Below are positions 20,043 to 33,157 of a stretch of DNA of 64,000 bases, in pieces; position 1 is the first letter of the stretch; every line of letters starts with the position of its first letter. The position numbers and the translations under genes were made by a program. The notes under the pieces are model-generated. The model worked only from the letters and a program-made list of their open reading frames with translations, had not been told where the DNA came from and did no database searches. Source of the DNA: Chondrus crispus (Eukaryota; Rhodophyta; Florideophyceae; Gigartinales; Gigartinaceae); NCBI RefSeq assembly GCF_000350225.1, contig NW_005178626.1:289056-353055 (forward strand). The letters are read 5' to 3'.

Positions 20043-21355
20043 TTGTTCTGCCACGCGGTGCACATGGCCTCTTTACCTCGGGCACAAGCAGGCTTTATCA
20101 ACTCCGTCCGCATGCTCGACGATGAAATCAGATCTAGACCACTTTCTTCAGAGGAACTTAAAGCTACAGTAGCCGAGATGTTCCCTCCGGCCGTACTATT
20201 TGGTGATGAGATCAACGCTTCACCGTACGCTTACCGTGCTCTTCGAACTTGGCTTGACACCAATGGTGCCAACCTCACTCAGCGCAGTAGCCGTCGGATT
20301 CCTGTCACCTTAACAAAAAGCCTCTATGACGAAGCTGAAGACCGGGACATCGCCGAAACATTTGCTCGTGAGCTTGTAGCAGCTGGAAAGAAAAAGCGGA
20401 CCAATGAGCCAGAACCTGTCGCTCTGTCTGCCAGCTTCGTTCACACCACAAACGTCGATGCTAGCGTTCCTCATAAGATTGCAATGCGTTTCAAAAACGA
20501 GAGACAGAAGTTTTCAGGAGCAGTTGGAGAGTTCTTCAACGACTGTTTTGCGGATTACACACGTGGCGCTAGTGACTACGACCTATCTTCCACGCAGAAG
20601 CTTCAGCCCATGATGCATAACCTATTCACTGGTGATGCAAAGCGCTTCTACAGCAAGGTCGAGTCATACGCAGCGATGTTCCCGCAAGCAGTAGAGATGA
20701 TTGAAAAATAGTATAATTGTTGCGTCCGCCAAGATCGGTGCAAGAATTATCTATCGTCTTCCTGTGTGACCAAGTTTGTCGCCGATGGACTTGAAACCTC
20801 TGCTGCTCTTGAGAAGACGTACAAGGTGATCGCAAAGCGTGCTCCGCAAGTCCCGCATCACATCGTGGCTAGGCTCACAAGGTGGAATTTCTTCGCAGAG
20901 CTGCTGTCAGATATGACTGGGTTACAGAACCAGTTTCTCGTATCGCTACACACAACCTGTCTTCCTAGATGCTATACGGTGAGTTGGAGTCTGTAATCCA
21001 TCTTGCTAAGGAAAGACAGCTAGCGAGGGTTCGGGACTCAGTATACGTCAAGATTGCGAAGGAAGAAGACAACTTCTCTGGCATAATGTACCAAAGTCAA
21101 GGGCGATACCTGAACAGACACCAATGTTTTAGGACTCGACCTCCTACGCAGGGTTAGCACGCACAGCAACCAAAACAAACATTTGGCAGGAATGACACAC
21201 TCAAAAATATGCGTTGTTTCAATTGCGGTGAACCTAATCACTGCATAAGTGACTGTCCAAAAGCCACAAATGCTGCTGTTGCCGCAAAACGCCGACTAGA
21301 GTACTATTCTCAGAAGCGCCAGCAGACTCCTTCCTCTCACATGGTGCTCTATGAA
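20043..21355 (+). pseudogene. Copia A gag remnant
   Basis: A 222-residue frame (20043-20711) reads as a capsid-like, helix-rich Gag (FKNERQKFSGAVGEFFNDCF, TGDAKRFYSKVESYAAMFPQ). After a TAG at 20709 the same frame goes on to about 20996, then shifts. A zinc knuckle of the form CX2CX4HX4C is readable at 21215-21256 (CFNCGEPNHCISDC). These pieces match in order the better-preserved copia B gag at 45887-47410. Gag packages the element RNA. At least two stops and a frameshift are present. Confidence 0.7.
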
Positions 21356-21639
21356 CTATGATTCCAGCTGGACACCGGACACGCGAATGATCCGGATGAT
21401 CAGTAAGACTTGGGCAGGTCTTTGAGATTGACCAGAGCCACGGAAACGATGTTGGATTGTTCGATCCTGAATGTGAGGACGACAGGGCTCCTGAGGAAAC
21501 CGATATTGAACATCCGCATTTTCCTCTGAGGGACTGAGTCCTTGCCTTTCTCTCAATAAGAGACGATCCGATGACTCTAACACCACGGAATCAACCTATG
21601 CTTGCGAGGCTCGTGAACTAGAAGCATTTTCTAGTTTAC

Positions 21640-23915
21640 AAGCCGAAGAGTTTCATGGAGCTTGCATAGATACAGGAGCTCAAAAGAGTGCCATCGGAAT
21701 TCCACAGCCAAAGGCATATTGTCGCTTCGTGAGTCAGGATCGGGTGCTTAGAGGTCAGGAAGGGGATCGAAATTTCATGTTTGGCAAACAGTCGCATGTC
21801 AGTTTGGGTTTGTTCCAAATTCGTATTCCCATCTGTGATTTTCACTACCTAAAGCTCTCAGTTAACGTGGTCGACATTAATGTCCCGTTACTGCTCGGGC
21901 TAGAAATCATGTCGGAATATAGAATTGTCGTCGACGTTGCTGATGAATTGCTCTTCAGCAAAAGTTATGGTTGGAAACTCCCCCTTGATCGGAATCTTGG
22001 GCATTGTACCTAAACTGGAAGTCATCAGTTTTGTACACGTCTTCGGAGTTGACGAAAATCCATCGTCATTTTTTCGATGCCAATCCCGACAGAGTTTTCG
22101 ACGTAATGAAGAGAGCTGAGGACGCCGAGGCAACACCGCAGACTCACCGCGCTTCGAAAGACATCTCTCAGACTTGTGCTATATGTTAGAGGCTTGCTAA
22201 AGCACCTGGCCGTTTCAGGGTTGCTCCACCCAATGAGGACGTGATATTCAACAGAACTGTGTACATGGACTTGATAAAACTTGATGGAAAATCGACTTTG
22301 CATATCATCGATAAAGACACCCTCTTTAGTGCTGCCGCATTCCTCAGCGAAGGTGAAACAGCAGATGATGTTTGGAATGTCTACATGCGCTCCTGGGTCA
22401 TTCCTTATGTCAGTTTTTCTGAAATTGTCCATTGTGATCAAGGTTCTCAGTTCACATCTGAACGGTGGAAGAGTTTGCTCTCGAAGGCCGGAATACGTCA
22501 AGATGAATCCAGAGTCGAGAGCCGTAATGCACTAGGTGCTGGAGAAAGGTATCACTCCTTCCTTCGCCAGATCTATCGCAAGGTCCGTTCTGAGCATCCT
22601 AGCCTAGCCCATGACTATGCTCTCTCTCTTTCCGTGAAGTCCATGACGACATTGCTGGGCCAAATGGACTCCGCCGTATGCTACTCGTTTTCGGCGTACT
22701 TCCGCTGATGCCACTGGCGACAAAAGACTTGCTTGAACAACGCGAACGCATGAACGCGGTGAAGACCGCAAGGTCAGAAATGGTTAAGCATGTTGCGAGA
22801 GCTCGTCTGTCTACGGCACGGAGAAGTGATGCTCCCGGGGCAGCAAATTCGGAAATTGAAGCAGGATGTGATGTACTTGTACATCGTGAACGTCCGGATG
22901 ATTGGCGTGGACCTTTCCAGGTGTTGAGTTGTGACGGGAAACAAGTGGCTCGATGTTAACAGTCGTCACAGCACTTTTTCTGTTGACAAGGTCAGGCCGC
23001 ACAGAATACCTTCCGTTAATTCTGAGCAACCGTCGCCACCAGATTCAACTCAGATCAAAGCTCCGAATGTGCCCGAATATGGTACAAACATCGGCGGTGC
23101 TTCTATTAATGATCCAGCCGTGGTTGCCCCGAATACGTTCTTTTCGGGGATTCATGGTAACTTCAAGGTTCTCAAGCATCATGGTGATATTTATCAGCCG
23201 TGCAACGAAGCTCTGCCGACTTCTCTGACTAAAGTCTTGAGGATAGGAGATCGAAGAGAAGATAGCGGGCCATTTCTTTCTGCGAAACAAAAGGAAGTGG
23301 ACGGTGTGACGTCGAGAGGCACTATTATGAAGGTAAAGAAATGGGACGTTCCGAAAGATGCAAACAATCACGGCGGGAGGTTTGTCTCCATTTTGAAAAA
23401 CGAAAGAACTGGCAAAGAAAAGGCCAAAGCTCGCTACGTTGCTCAAGAACATAGGGACAAAGAAAAGCCCTTTATTGTCCATAATGTCACAACATTGCGC
23501 CAGAGCTCGGTCAAGATCCTAGTTTCCAGTTGTGCATTTCGAAACTTTCGGATCTTCTCTCATGACGATACTCAGGCCTATCTCCAGAGTGATTAGGAGT
23601 TGACAAGGTAGATTTGCCTCAAGCCGAAGAAGCAGGATCAAACGTTCTTTGGGGTCACTGACCAAGAACTGCTTCGGCTTTTGAGAGCTCTATAGGGTAT
23701 CACTGACGCACGAGACTACTGGAGTGTCACTTTAGACATTCACGTCAAGTCCGATTTGCATATGGTTCCGCTCGAGACTGGTCCAGCACTCTACATGAAG
23801 AACGGAACTAATTGCGTTGGAGGACTTCTCGGTGCATATATAGATGACTGCTTACTTGTCGGAGATGTACTGGAGGAGCATGCTCGCTACAGGACGCAGT
23901 TGAGTCCATCTCGGC
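21640..23915 (+). pseudogene. Copia A pol remnant: protease, integrase, start of RT
   Basis: Order is protease, integrase, reverse transcriptase, which defines Ty1/copia. Protease: CIDTGAQKS at about 21665 and VPLLLGLEIM at 21890. A one-base deletion after PLDRNLGH near 22006 breaks the frame where copia B also changes frame. Integrase (22241-22708): VYMDLI, HCDQGSQF and GAGERYH carry the D, D and E. RT (22931-23596): KKWDVP..KARYVAQEHRDKEKPF..FSHDDTQAYLQSD. A later segment near 23838 reads AYIDDCLLVG, the RT active site. Pol stops at about 23915, where unrelated DNA and an inverted gypsy fragment begin; the RNase H end and 3' LTR are missing. Confidence 0.8.
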
Positions 23916-23967
23916 GGTAACCCCTTTTCCATCTTGTCATAATGTCTGCGAAGACATTGTCCGTGCC

Positions 23968-24508
23968 ACGAACGCCTCGTATTCCTCATCGGTCAGGACT
24001 TCGAACTCGAAGGGTTGGTTCTTGCCCGTTTTCCGGTTTAACGGAGCGGCTATCTTCGCGAAGCCCTTCACGAACCGGCGGTAAACATTGCACATTCCTA
24101 AGAATGACCGCAATTCCGTTTGGTTCTGGGGAGGTCGAGCGCGCTCGATAGCGACCACGTTGCGGCGCTCGACCTCCATTCTGCCTGGTCGGATCACGTG
24201 TCCCAGGTAGGTGACGGAGGTGTCGAAAAAGGCGCTCTTCGACAGCTTCAGCGACACGCCCGCGTCCCGCAGTAGGCGTAGAACCTCGCGGACGTGCGTG
24301 AAGTGATCCGTTACGGTCTTGGAGTAGATGATAACATCATCCAGGTAGACCTGTGCGGTTTCCCATTTTACCCGCGATAGTATGATGTCGACGGCCCGCT
24401 GAAAGGTAGCGGGGGCGTTCTTCAAACCGAACGGCATGCGGAGGAATCGGTACAACCCGCAGTGCGACGCGAACGTCGTCTTGTCGCGGTCCTCTTCAGC
24501 GATTCGGC
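23968..24508 (-). pseudogene. Inverted fragment of gypsy A-type reverse transcriptase
   Basis: On the minus strand this reads FASHCGLYRFLRMPFGLKNA, YLDDVIIYSKTVTDHF and GHVIRPGRMEVERRNVVAIE, closely matching 29375-29985 of gypsy A. It covers the middle and end of RT and the start of the RNase H linker. It lacks LTRs and is cut at both sides, with a short microhomology (GAATCGC) at the 24508 junction. It is useful because it spans the region that is N in gypsy A. Confidence 0.9.
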
Positions 24509-24651
24509 CATAACAGCCGCATTCACAGCCCCGTTGCAGAAGGAGGCGGAGAAAAGGGAGGAGTTTTGATGAATGCTGGGTCGTTCGATCTGTCACACAC
24601 CGCCAAGAGTGCGCGGTTGGAAATTTCCGGCCTTCTCTGCATCTTGGTTTT
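24509..24651 (-). pseudogene. Element D gag/pol, downstream part cut off by gypsy A
   Basis: Read on the minus strand from 24651, this joins in frame to the end of the Gag fragment at 36358 once gypsy A and one target duplication are removed mentally (KRVRN then QDAEKAGNFQPRTLGGV). After a TGA it continues FSASFCNGAVNAAVMAES, like the Gag-protease linker of some gypsy elements. At 24508 it fuses to the inverted RT fragment. Confidence 0.65.
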
Positions 24652-25245
24652 TGTGATACAATTCTACACCACGGCCCCCGGTGGGAGATGAGAACCGCCT
24701 GGACGGGCGGTTACTACTGTAGTAATCGTGCACGCGCCCTCTGAAAGCACAGTAGTACTTCCACGGCGTACACGGGGCATAACCGTTGGCGCCGGTCGTG
24801 GCCACGGGCACACGTGTGCAACCCGTCCGGTAAGTAATTAGCAATTAGTGGTTAATGGTACAAATTAGCCAATTTAGTACAGTAGCTAGTATACCATATG
24901 TAACAGCTATTGTAGCGGGACAGGTGTCCTGGCGTCCCACTGAGGGGTTAAGACCGGGGGCACCTGCCCCGTTCCAGTAAACGGGGGGCAGACTCGCCTC
25001 CCTTCCCTTTACGGCTTTTTGCTAACTCCGTCCGGTTTTACCTCTAAGTCTGAGGCTTCTAACTCGTGACCGGCTGTGTGGTTATAGCACCTCCACTCAG
25101 ATGCGCGTCACCGGCCGCGTGTGCCTTCCCTCTTTACGATTTCTTCTGATCGGTCCGCGCTGGCGTGGGTACCCCGCGTCGCGCGCTCCCTCACACTAAT
25201 CCCTCCCCGCTTCGGAGTGGTCGGGCCGTGGGTAGTTATACCACA
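24652..25245 (+). repeat. Gypsy A 5' LTR
   Basis: Starts TGTGATACAA, ends ATACCACA; pairs with 35765-36357. It contains a purine-pyrimidine mirror around GGGACAGGTGTCC at about 24917. No canonical TATAAA was found. Confidence 0.9.
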
Positions 25246-25248
25246 TTT

Positions 25249-25262
25249 TGGTACTCTTGTGG
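25249..25262 (+). other. Possible primer-binding site of gypsy A
   Basis: TGGTACTCTTGTGG begins three bases after the LTR, where the tRNA 3' CCA complement TGG is expected. The matching tRNA was not identified. Confidence 0.4.
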
Positions 25263-25372
25263 AGGGCGTAACTACAGAGGTTGAGCCCGCACTGGATCAC
25301 CAGCGCGAGCAATTACCGATCGGATTGAATGAGGTCGAAAATCACCGCGTCGATCGCCAGTGATCATCGACG

Positions 25373-27800
25373 ATGAACCGTGCGGATTCCGCTGGAGAAG
25401 ATACCGCCTCCGGGCGAGCAAATACCCGCAGTGGCAGAGGCGCACAGCGCCCCCGGATCGACAATCCGGAATCCCTGCTACGCCCGCCGTCTACCAGGGG
25501 CCAGAAGACCCCTTCCGTTTCGGACACCACCGCCGGGCTACCGGCTGGTGCGGGGAACCGCGTACAAGTACTGTACGACGCGTTACACCCGCGACTACAA
25601 ACCTGGATGGAGGATTTCCTCGCTGAGGAACTACCTCAGGTCCTTCAGGTTTGCCTCGACCGAACGGCACCAAGACTGGTTGCGGAGCATGCGGACGCCG
25701 CGCTCCGCGCCCTGCTGGACGAGAAGATCGCCCCCCTCGTACGCGACCAGGTGGTGGCAGCGCTCGCCGCGGAGGAGGACGAATCCCCGACCGCATTTGC
25801 TCTAAAGGGAGCTATTAGCTCCGCCGTGGCCATCCGTCTGGCCACGAAATTTACCGAAACGGGAGGCGCGGTACCGCCGCCGGCGACGCGCCGTGAAACC
25901 GTTCCGGGCTCAAGCTTCAGTATCGCTGATCCGATCGGCGCCGTACCCGGGATTGATAGGATAGACCCTCACCCGGAGGGCAGAGCCATCTATCTCCCAA
26001 CCGTTCACGGTGCTACAGGGAGGAAAACAGAAAATTTCCTCCCCATACTCGCCGGTACGGGACAGACGACCGCCTGGGGCTCCCCGAGACAGAGAATCGG
26101 GACCCGTACCGGTTGAGCAGAAGACGTGCACCCGACACGCACAGGACCGAAACGGAATACACCCGGCATTCCGACGCAGAAGACCCCCGTCACAGGACGG
26201 ATGAAGACCGCGAGGGACGCCGCTGACGATACCGCGATAACCGCGAGGCACGCCACGGGCGATACCGCGATGCCGGAGGGAGAGGGTACCCTTCCGATGA
26301 TGACCCATCCGGCTCGGAGGACTCTCGTAGGCGGGGCCACAGGGCACGCCGCGATAGAAGCCGAGACCAGCACCGGCACGACCCGTCCGACTCGCAAGAC
26401 TACCACACCGAGTCGGATGAGGAGCGTCGTCGCTCGAGCAGACACCGCCGGGCTGCCCCAAAGAGCGACGAGCGACGGCCTACGGTAATCAGGCCCCTCA
26501 ATGACCTGTTTACCAAGGCCGTCAACTACAAGACCTACCGCCTGGAACGGCGTAGCTCGCGCTACGACTCCACAGTAGCGCGGCACATTAACCGTTACCG
26601 GAAGAAACTGGACGTGTAGATGAGGTCCCACACGTTCAGTGGTCAAGATCCGATTGCGGTATTGGGATTCCTCGCACGCCTCAAGATGGCGTGCGATCAC
26701 AACGGGATCACCGAAGGAGCCGCCGTATGGTGCTTCCAGTTCTACCTCACCGGTCAGGCTCACGCCCTACTCCAGTCCCGCCTCAATGGAAATACCATGG
26801 CGGTTGACGTGGAGCGGCGCGAGCTGCTCCGGACATACCCACAGGTGGTCAACTTTCTGTTGCGTACCTATGCTACCGACGAGGTAATTTCCGAAGCGGT
26901 TGGGGATGTGACCTCCTTCCGTCAAAGTTCAAACATGACGGAGGAGGTTTACAGTAACCACCTCTGGGACCAGGCACTCCGTTGCGGTACGGTATTCTCC
27001 GACATGCAGTTGAAGTCCCTGTTCGTAGAGGGGTTACTGCCCGCCACGTGCGCGGAGGTTCGTAATTACCTCGCCACGCACCCGGATGTGGACTACCAAT
27101 CCGTCGCTCTCTATGCGCAAGCGATCGGGGAAACCAATCGGGCTTCCCGTCGACAAGGGATGTCAGTCATGGCTCACCGAGAGCCGTCTAGAGCGTTGGA
27201 CCGCACCGCAGGGACGAGGCCCGTGCTGTCGGTTGAGTCGGCATCCGCCATCCCGACGGCCGGGGGATTGGCTGAAGAAGCAATCCTGGCCGTGACGGAC
27301 CAACCGCCACGCCGACCTCGATGAGCTCGCCACCGACGAGTTATTATCCGTCGCCGGCAGCCTCGACGGCGAGCGCCCCCGTTCCACCCGCCAACCCTGG
27401 CGACGGGGGCACAGGACCGTACGGGAGGCGAGGGCAGCATCCACGCGTCCGGTTCTCCGGCGGGAGATTTCCCGGACCGTCACCGTGCCGGTTCTGCCTT
27501 GTCACCACGCACCGACAAGAGGGGTGCCCCGTCGTTGCCGATGCGAGCCTGAGGGCCAAGCTTCTGGAGGCACGAGAGGCCAACAACCAGAAGCTACGCA
27601 TCCGGCAAGGGCTCAGCCCGGGATCCCCGTTCAACCGCCTGGGGCCGTCCGCTTGGCGAAACCAGCGCCAAACGGCCCCCGCGGGTGTCCACGTGGTCGA
27701 AGAACCGCACCCTGACCATACCGAAGACCACGTGGCGCGAGCCGCGGAGGAAATCCGCGAGGACTTGCTGCTGACGGGGGAAGCCGGGGAGGACGCGTAG
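25373..27800 (+). pseudogene. Gypsy A gag, broken
   Basis: N-terminal part 25373-26116 (MNRADSAGEDT..) has an acidic and alanine-rich coiled-coil-like region (EHADAALRALLDEKIAPLVR). A second frame then gives an Arg/Asp-rich linker and NDLFTKAVNYKTYRLERRSS. After TAG at 26617 it continues MRSHTFSGQDPIAVLGFLAR, the start of a typical gypsy capsid, to 27324. A frameshift at an ATGA overlap leads to 27321-27800, which has a CX2CX4HX4C zinc knuckle at 27486-27527 (CRFCLVTTHRQEGC). Gag forms the particle and binds RNA. At least two frame changes and one stop. Confidence 0.75.
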
Positions 27801-27964
27801 AGGCGACGACGTTTCTCCCCGTGCCGAGCCTCAGAAGCTTAGGCACCCCCGATCCGGCTGCGTCAGTGGAAGCGCAGCCGGGTAACCGAACGGAAGTCCA
27901 GGCCATCTGCTTCTTCAAGAAGCAGAATTACAAGATCTCCGCGACGGTTGGTCAGAAGTAGGCG

Positions 27965-28900
27965 TTGATGGTCGCCATCACGCCAGTGCTTGACTCAGGA
28001 GCCCGCCTGAACCTCATCCATTTACGGTGTGTTGCCGAGTCGTGGCGACCATCGATAAAACCGGTTCGGAGCCCAGCGCTCATCGACGAGTCAAACCGCG
28101 CGATGAAGGCACTAGGGGAAATCCCCCCGCTCGTCCGAATCGGTGAGTTTGTGGCGCGCGTCCCGTTCCTGGTAGTCACAAGCCTCGCCATGGACTGTAT
28201 CCTCGGTACGACCTTTCTGGATCGCCACGTCAAGGCGATCCTCCCACCGCAACGGAAGGTCGTGTTCCACGACGCGCCACTCGTGGCTTTGATGGGAACA
28301 ACCCCCTCGAGGCACGACCGCAAGATGGCCTCGAGGAGCACCGCGCAACAACTACCGCCGTCGGATAAACCCGAACGGAAGCAGGTGGAGTTCCCCGCCA
28401 ACACACCGTCACGGAAGATCCGCCTCGTCAGAGGGGTGACAATTCCCCCGATGACGCAGGCCATAGTGAGGGTCTGCACGCCGGTGGGGGGGCTATGTTT
28501 TTTACAGAACTCCCCAAAAACCGCGCACAAGAATTTGACCCTCATGGCACAGGGGGTCACGGATGTTGTCGCCGAAAAACCGTTCTCGGTAATGCTCAGC
28601 AATTTTGGGCACCGCTCGGTTCACATCCCGAAGCATACCGTAGTCGGACTGGCTCTTCCGTCGCCCACTCACATCCTGAACCTTGGCGACTGGGCCGCGG
28701 AAGCGGCCGAAGCTAAGGAAGAGGAAGAGATATTTAATTCCAACCTCTCAACCGCAAAGGATGGCGCGGAAGAAGCCGCCGACAACCGTACGGACAAGGG
28801 CGGGACTGAACAAGCCACGCCGCCCAAGGCGCACCTCGGGGCGGTTGGAACGGATAAACCCGAAGACAGCGCCGCCCCTGAGGAGGACCCCCACGCCTGA
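27965..28900 (+). pseudogene. Gypsy A aspartic protease
   Basis: VLDSGARLNLI holds the DSG active site and DCILGTTFLDRHV the flap-end ILG motif of retropepsins, which cleave the Gag-Pol precursor. An in-frame TAG at 27959 separates it from the Gag end, and a TGA at 28898 from RT in the same frame. The tail (residues ~235-311) is acidic and low-complexity, a linker rather than enzyme. Confidence 0.75.
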
Positions 28901-28960
28901 CAGGAGGACGTCCACATCAGTGCCGAGGACGAGGAGGTATGCTCGGAGATCCTCGAGGTA

Positions 28961-31900
28961 TTGTCCGAATTTAAGGACATGTGGACCGGCCGGCTGGGAA
29001 AAATCGGGGCCACGAAGCACCGGATTGATCTCAAGCCCGGTGCTCGCCCGATTTACCAGGCGCCTTACCGCGCTGGACCAACCGCACGGGAAAAAGAGAA
29101 AACGGAGATCAACCGCATGCTCCAGGCAGGGGTAATCGAACCCGCCACGGCCGAATGGGCAAGCCACGTGGTATTCGTCCCTAGAAAGGATGGTACCATG
29201 CGGTTCTGTGTCGACTACAGAAAGCTCAACGCAGTCACCGTTCGGGATTCCTATCCGTTGCCGAGGATAGACGAGTTCGATTCCCTCGGCGACGCTACTG
29301 TCTTTACCACTCTGGATTGCAACAGCGGGTATTGGCAAGTAGAAATCGCCGAGGAGGACTGCGACAAGACGGCGTTGGCGTCGCACTGCGGGTTGTACCC
29401 ATTCCTCCGCATGCCGTTCGGTTTGAAGAACGCCCCCGCTACCTTTCAGCGGGCCGTCGACATCATACTATCGCGGGTAAAGTGGGAAACCGCACTGGTC
29501 TACCTGGATGATGTTATCATCTACTCCAAGACCGTAACGGATCACTTCACGCACGTCCGCGAGGTTCTACGCCTACTGCGGGACGCGGGCGTGTCGCTGA
29601 AGCTGTCGAAGTGCGCCTTCTTCGACACCTCCGTCACCTACCTGGGGCACGTGATCCGACCAGGCAGAATGGAGGTCGAGCGCCGCAACGTGGTCGCTAT
29701 CGAGNNNNNNNNNNNNNNNNNNNNNNNNNNNNNNNNNNNNNNNNNNNNNNNNNNNNNNNNNNNNNNNNNNNNNNNNNNNNNNNNNNNNNNNNNNNNNNNN
29801 NNNNACCTCCCCAGAACCGAACGGAATTGCTGTCATTCTTAGGAATGTGCAATGTTTACCGCCGGTTCGTTAAGGGCTTCGCGAAGAGAGCCGCTCCGTT
29901 AAACCGGAAAACGGGCAAGAACCAACCCTTCGAGTTCGAAGTCCTGACCGATGAGTAATACGAGGCGTTCGTGGAACTGAAGAAGCGCCTCGTGTCCCCA
30001 CCGATATTGGCCCTACCCCGGTACGGAAAGAAGTACACCCTGGATACAGACGCGTGCGCGTACCAGGTCGGCTGCGCCCTGCTACAGGAGCAGCCGGACG
30101 GCGACCACCTACCGATCGGTTATTGGAGCCGCGCCCTCACGGACGCGGAGAAGAACTACACCACTACCGAGAAGGAATGCCTTGCTGTCGTGTGGAGCAT
30201 CCTCACGCTTCGACCATATCTATATGGGAACACGTTTGACCTCCGTACGGATCATGAGGCTCTCCGATGGGTCCTCAACCTGGCGGATAGCTCCGGCCGG
30301 CTAGCGCGCTGGCGTCTCCGCCTAGCCGACTACGACTACGACGTACAGTACCGACTGGCCATTAAGCACCAACTCGCGGATGGTGTATCACGCCTCCGAG
30401 TGGACGGCGCGACCTCCAAACCGGTTGACGACGAGGTCTCGTGTTTCGCGGTACAATGGCGAGAGGAGGACCATAACCCCCGCCAAGGTACCGTACACTG
30501 GGAGACCCCCGTCGACCCGGGGAGAGCTGAGCACGCGTTCGCGGTTATACCCGAAGAACGCGACGTCTCATCCGTAACGGTGGAAGAGTTCCTTCGGGAA
30601 CAGGCCGAGGACCCCTTCTGTAGGGCGGCCGCCGAGACCGTGGGAAATCCAGACTCGCGCTACGACGTCGATCGATACCGGTTCGTCGTCCGCAAGTCCC
30701 CCTTCGATGGGACCCTGCAGCGGGTTGTACCGAAACGGCTCAGGGCGAAGATATTGTACCTCGCCCATCATACCCGCCTGGCAGGACACCCGGGCGGTAC
30801 GAGAATGTACTATGCTCTCCGGCGGGAATATTATTGGCCTCATATGGCCAACGACGCCTTCAGTACCGTACGGAATTGCGCGTCATGCGCTGCCACCCGG
30901 GGAACCTTGGTGAAGCACCAGAAGAATCTCAAGCTCTTCCCAGCGGCAGGACCACTGGATTTCGTCGCAATGGACCTGCTTGGCCCCTTACCGAAGACGG
31001 CGCACGGGAATCGCCACGTGCTCGTCATGACCGACCGGTTCACCAAACTGACGCGCAGTATCCCGTTACGGACCACCACCGCGTCGGTCGTGGCTAACGC
31101 CTTCTTGGACAACTGGGTCTACGTATACGGCACACCACGTTACGTGCTAACCGATAACGGACCGCAGTTTGCCGCCAAGTTCTTCGACGCGGTGTGTGCC
31201 CTCCTGGGAGTGAGGCATTACCTGACTACCGCCTATCACCCCCAGACGAATGGGCAAACCGAGCGGTTCAACCGTACTCTGGAACAGCGCCTCCGACACT
31301 ATGTCGCGGAGCACCAGAGGGACTGGTACGAATACATCCAGCCCCTGACCTTCGCGTATAACACGCAGGTCCACCGGTCGACGGAGACAACCCCGTTCGA
31401 CCTGGTGCTGACGCGACCACCGTCCGGTTTGGCACTTCCTGGTACTGTACTGCAGGATGCCGTCTCCAACACGGAAGATCCGAGGACCCCGGTACAGTAC
31501 AAGCGCGCGACGCTGCGTAAAATCCGCGACGCCTTTGAGCGCGCGCGGGTGAAACTAACCGCGACGCAAAGGCGATACAAGGCCGACTTCGATAAGAAGG
31601 TGCGTTTCCGTCCGGTCATCGAGGTGGGAGACCTGGTCTATGTCGACCGCCCACCTCGGCCATTGACGAGTACCGAACGGGGAGACCTGCCAAGTAATGA
31701 CGGGGGACCCTCCGTCAAGCTTTTACCGAAAACGGAAGGCCCGTTTCGGGTCCGATTCGCTACGGAGACCACAGTTGTCGTCGAGCAAGACAGGGTCTCA
31801 AACCGCGTGAGCATCGATCGGATAACCCGGATGCCGCGGGGACCCCGCGACGTCACTGCGGCCGCCCCGACCCAGCCCGCGGCGGACGGAGAACCCGAAC

Positions 31901-32082
31901 CCGCCACGGAGTATGTGGTCGACCATCTGGTCGATCACCGGGAGAACCGCACAGGAACCCAGTACAAGGTCCGCTGGTATGGCTACGCCCCAGCGGACGA
32001 TACGTGGGAACCCGCGGAGGGACTCTCCCAGGCACTCATAGACTGCTTCTGGCGCACGCGGGCGGCCGCACGCCACCGCTAA
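28961..32082 (+). pseudogene. Gypsy A RT, RNase H, integrase and chromodomain
   Basis: RT: PIYQAPYRAGPTAREKE, VFVPRKDGTMRFCVDYRKLN and FLRMPFGLKNAPATFQ, with the active site YLDD at 29501-29512. RNase H: YTLDTDACAYQVG, TEKECLAVVW, DLRTDHEALRW. Integrase: zinc finger HH..C-x2-C (HHTRLAGHPGG..NCASC), then the D-D-E triad in VAMDLLGPLP, LTDNGPQF and GQTERFNR. The last ~60 residues (EYVVDHLVDHREN, YKVRWYGYAPADDTWEPAE) form a chromodomain, known in this branch to steer insertion to histone-marked chromatin. Breaks: the 100-N gap at 29705 changes frame only because its length is wrong, and one nonsense TAA at 29956-29958, where the inverted fragment has GAA. After that, 703 codons are uninterrupted. 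Confidence 0.92.
29705..29804. other. Assembly gap of exactly 100 N inside pol
   Basis: The related inverted fragment has only eight bases between the two flanking anchors, and eight bases would also restore the reading frame across the gap. Confidence 0.9.
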
Positions 32083-33157
32083 CACCGCACTGGGCGGCCC
32101 AGCGCGGGGCAGGAAGATCCGGCGGAGGACCTCCCCCGGGCGGCGATCAATCGCCAGACGCACGCGGAACCCCGCGCGCGTCACCGCAAACCCCGCGCCA
32201 GAAGACCCGGCGCAGGAGGGGGCAAGGTCGCCATAGACGCACGGGGAACCCCACGTGCGCCACCCCAAATCCCGCACCGGAATACTCGGCGCGGATAGGG
32301 GCGACTCCGCCGAGAGTTTCCTCCAGGCGGCCACCACCCGTTTATGCCGCACGCGGATCCCCTGTGTGCCACCGCTCGAGCCGTACCGGATGGACCGGCG
32401 CGGAGGAAGCTGACCCGCCGACAGGACGACCTGACGCGGCCGTGGTCGAACGGCTCGGCGCCCCGGTGCATACCCGCTGCCGACAGACGGAACCCAGCGC
32501 GTAAATACCGTATGGGGACGACCTCACCGGGGCTCCAGGGCACTGTGGACCACGAGTTGCGCAAGCGGCATACACCGCCCGGCACATGTGGCCGCTGGAC
32601 CACGGCGGCGGTTCAAGACGCCTCCAATTCTCGGGGAGTACCCAATCGGAGTTCGTCAACGCGCTGAAAAGGCCACCCGTCGCGGGGCGGTAAAATCCGG
32701 CTTAAATTACCTACCGGCCGGATGCCCTCCAGTGTCGCGGGGGTAGCTGGGAGACCCTTCCCGCGAACACTTGGTACACTCACCGCGCGGAGTCTCGCCG
32801 GCATGAGCCAGAGGGTAACCCGGCCGCCACGATGACAACCGGTGAACAGGTGGGGGAAGGGGCGCTGTAGTGGCGCCCGAGCCCTCCCCTACCGGGACGG
32901 CGGAGCCACGGCTGGGGGTGTCACGGGCGAGGAGGCGCCGGAGCCCCCGCCGGGCGGCAAGCCCCCGCCGCGGATGCACGAGCAATGATTCACACGACCC
33001 CTGCCCCGCGCCGGACCCGACCGGCGCGGAGGGACTACAGTACAGAGCGGGAAGGGCAGTGAAGAAGAGGAAGGACAAGAGGGGGGCAATTTACTGGAAT
33101 GGACGGGACCTGGTCCCCGAGGGCGGTTCGCTACTCTCCCCGCCTCCCCCACTGGCA
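32083..33157. other. GC-rich spacer after gypsy A pol
   Basis: GC-rich sequence with overlapping chance frames on both strands. CCCCGCGCCG-type repeats recur (32097-32300). No protein signature. Confidence 0.5.

Noticed and set aside
24593..24844. 83-residue minus frame similar to 35436-35957
   Set aside because: The shared part is simply the LTR of gypsy A read backwards.
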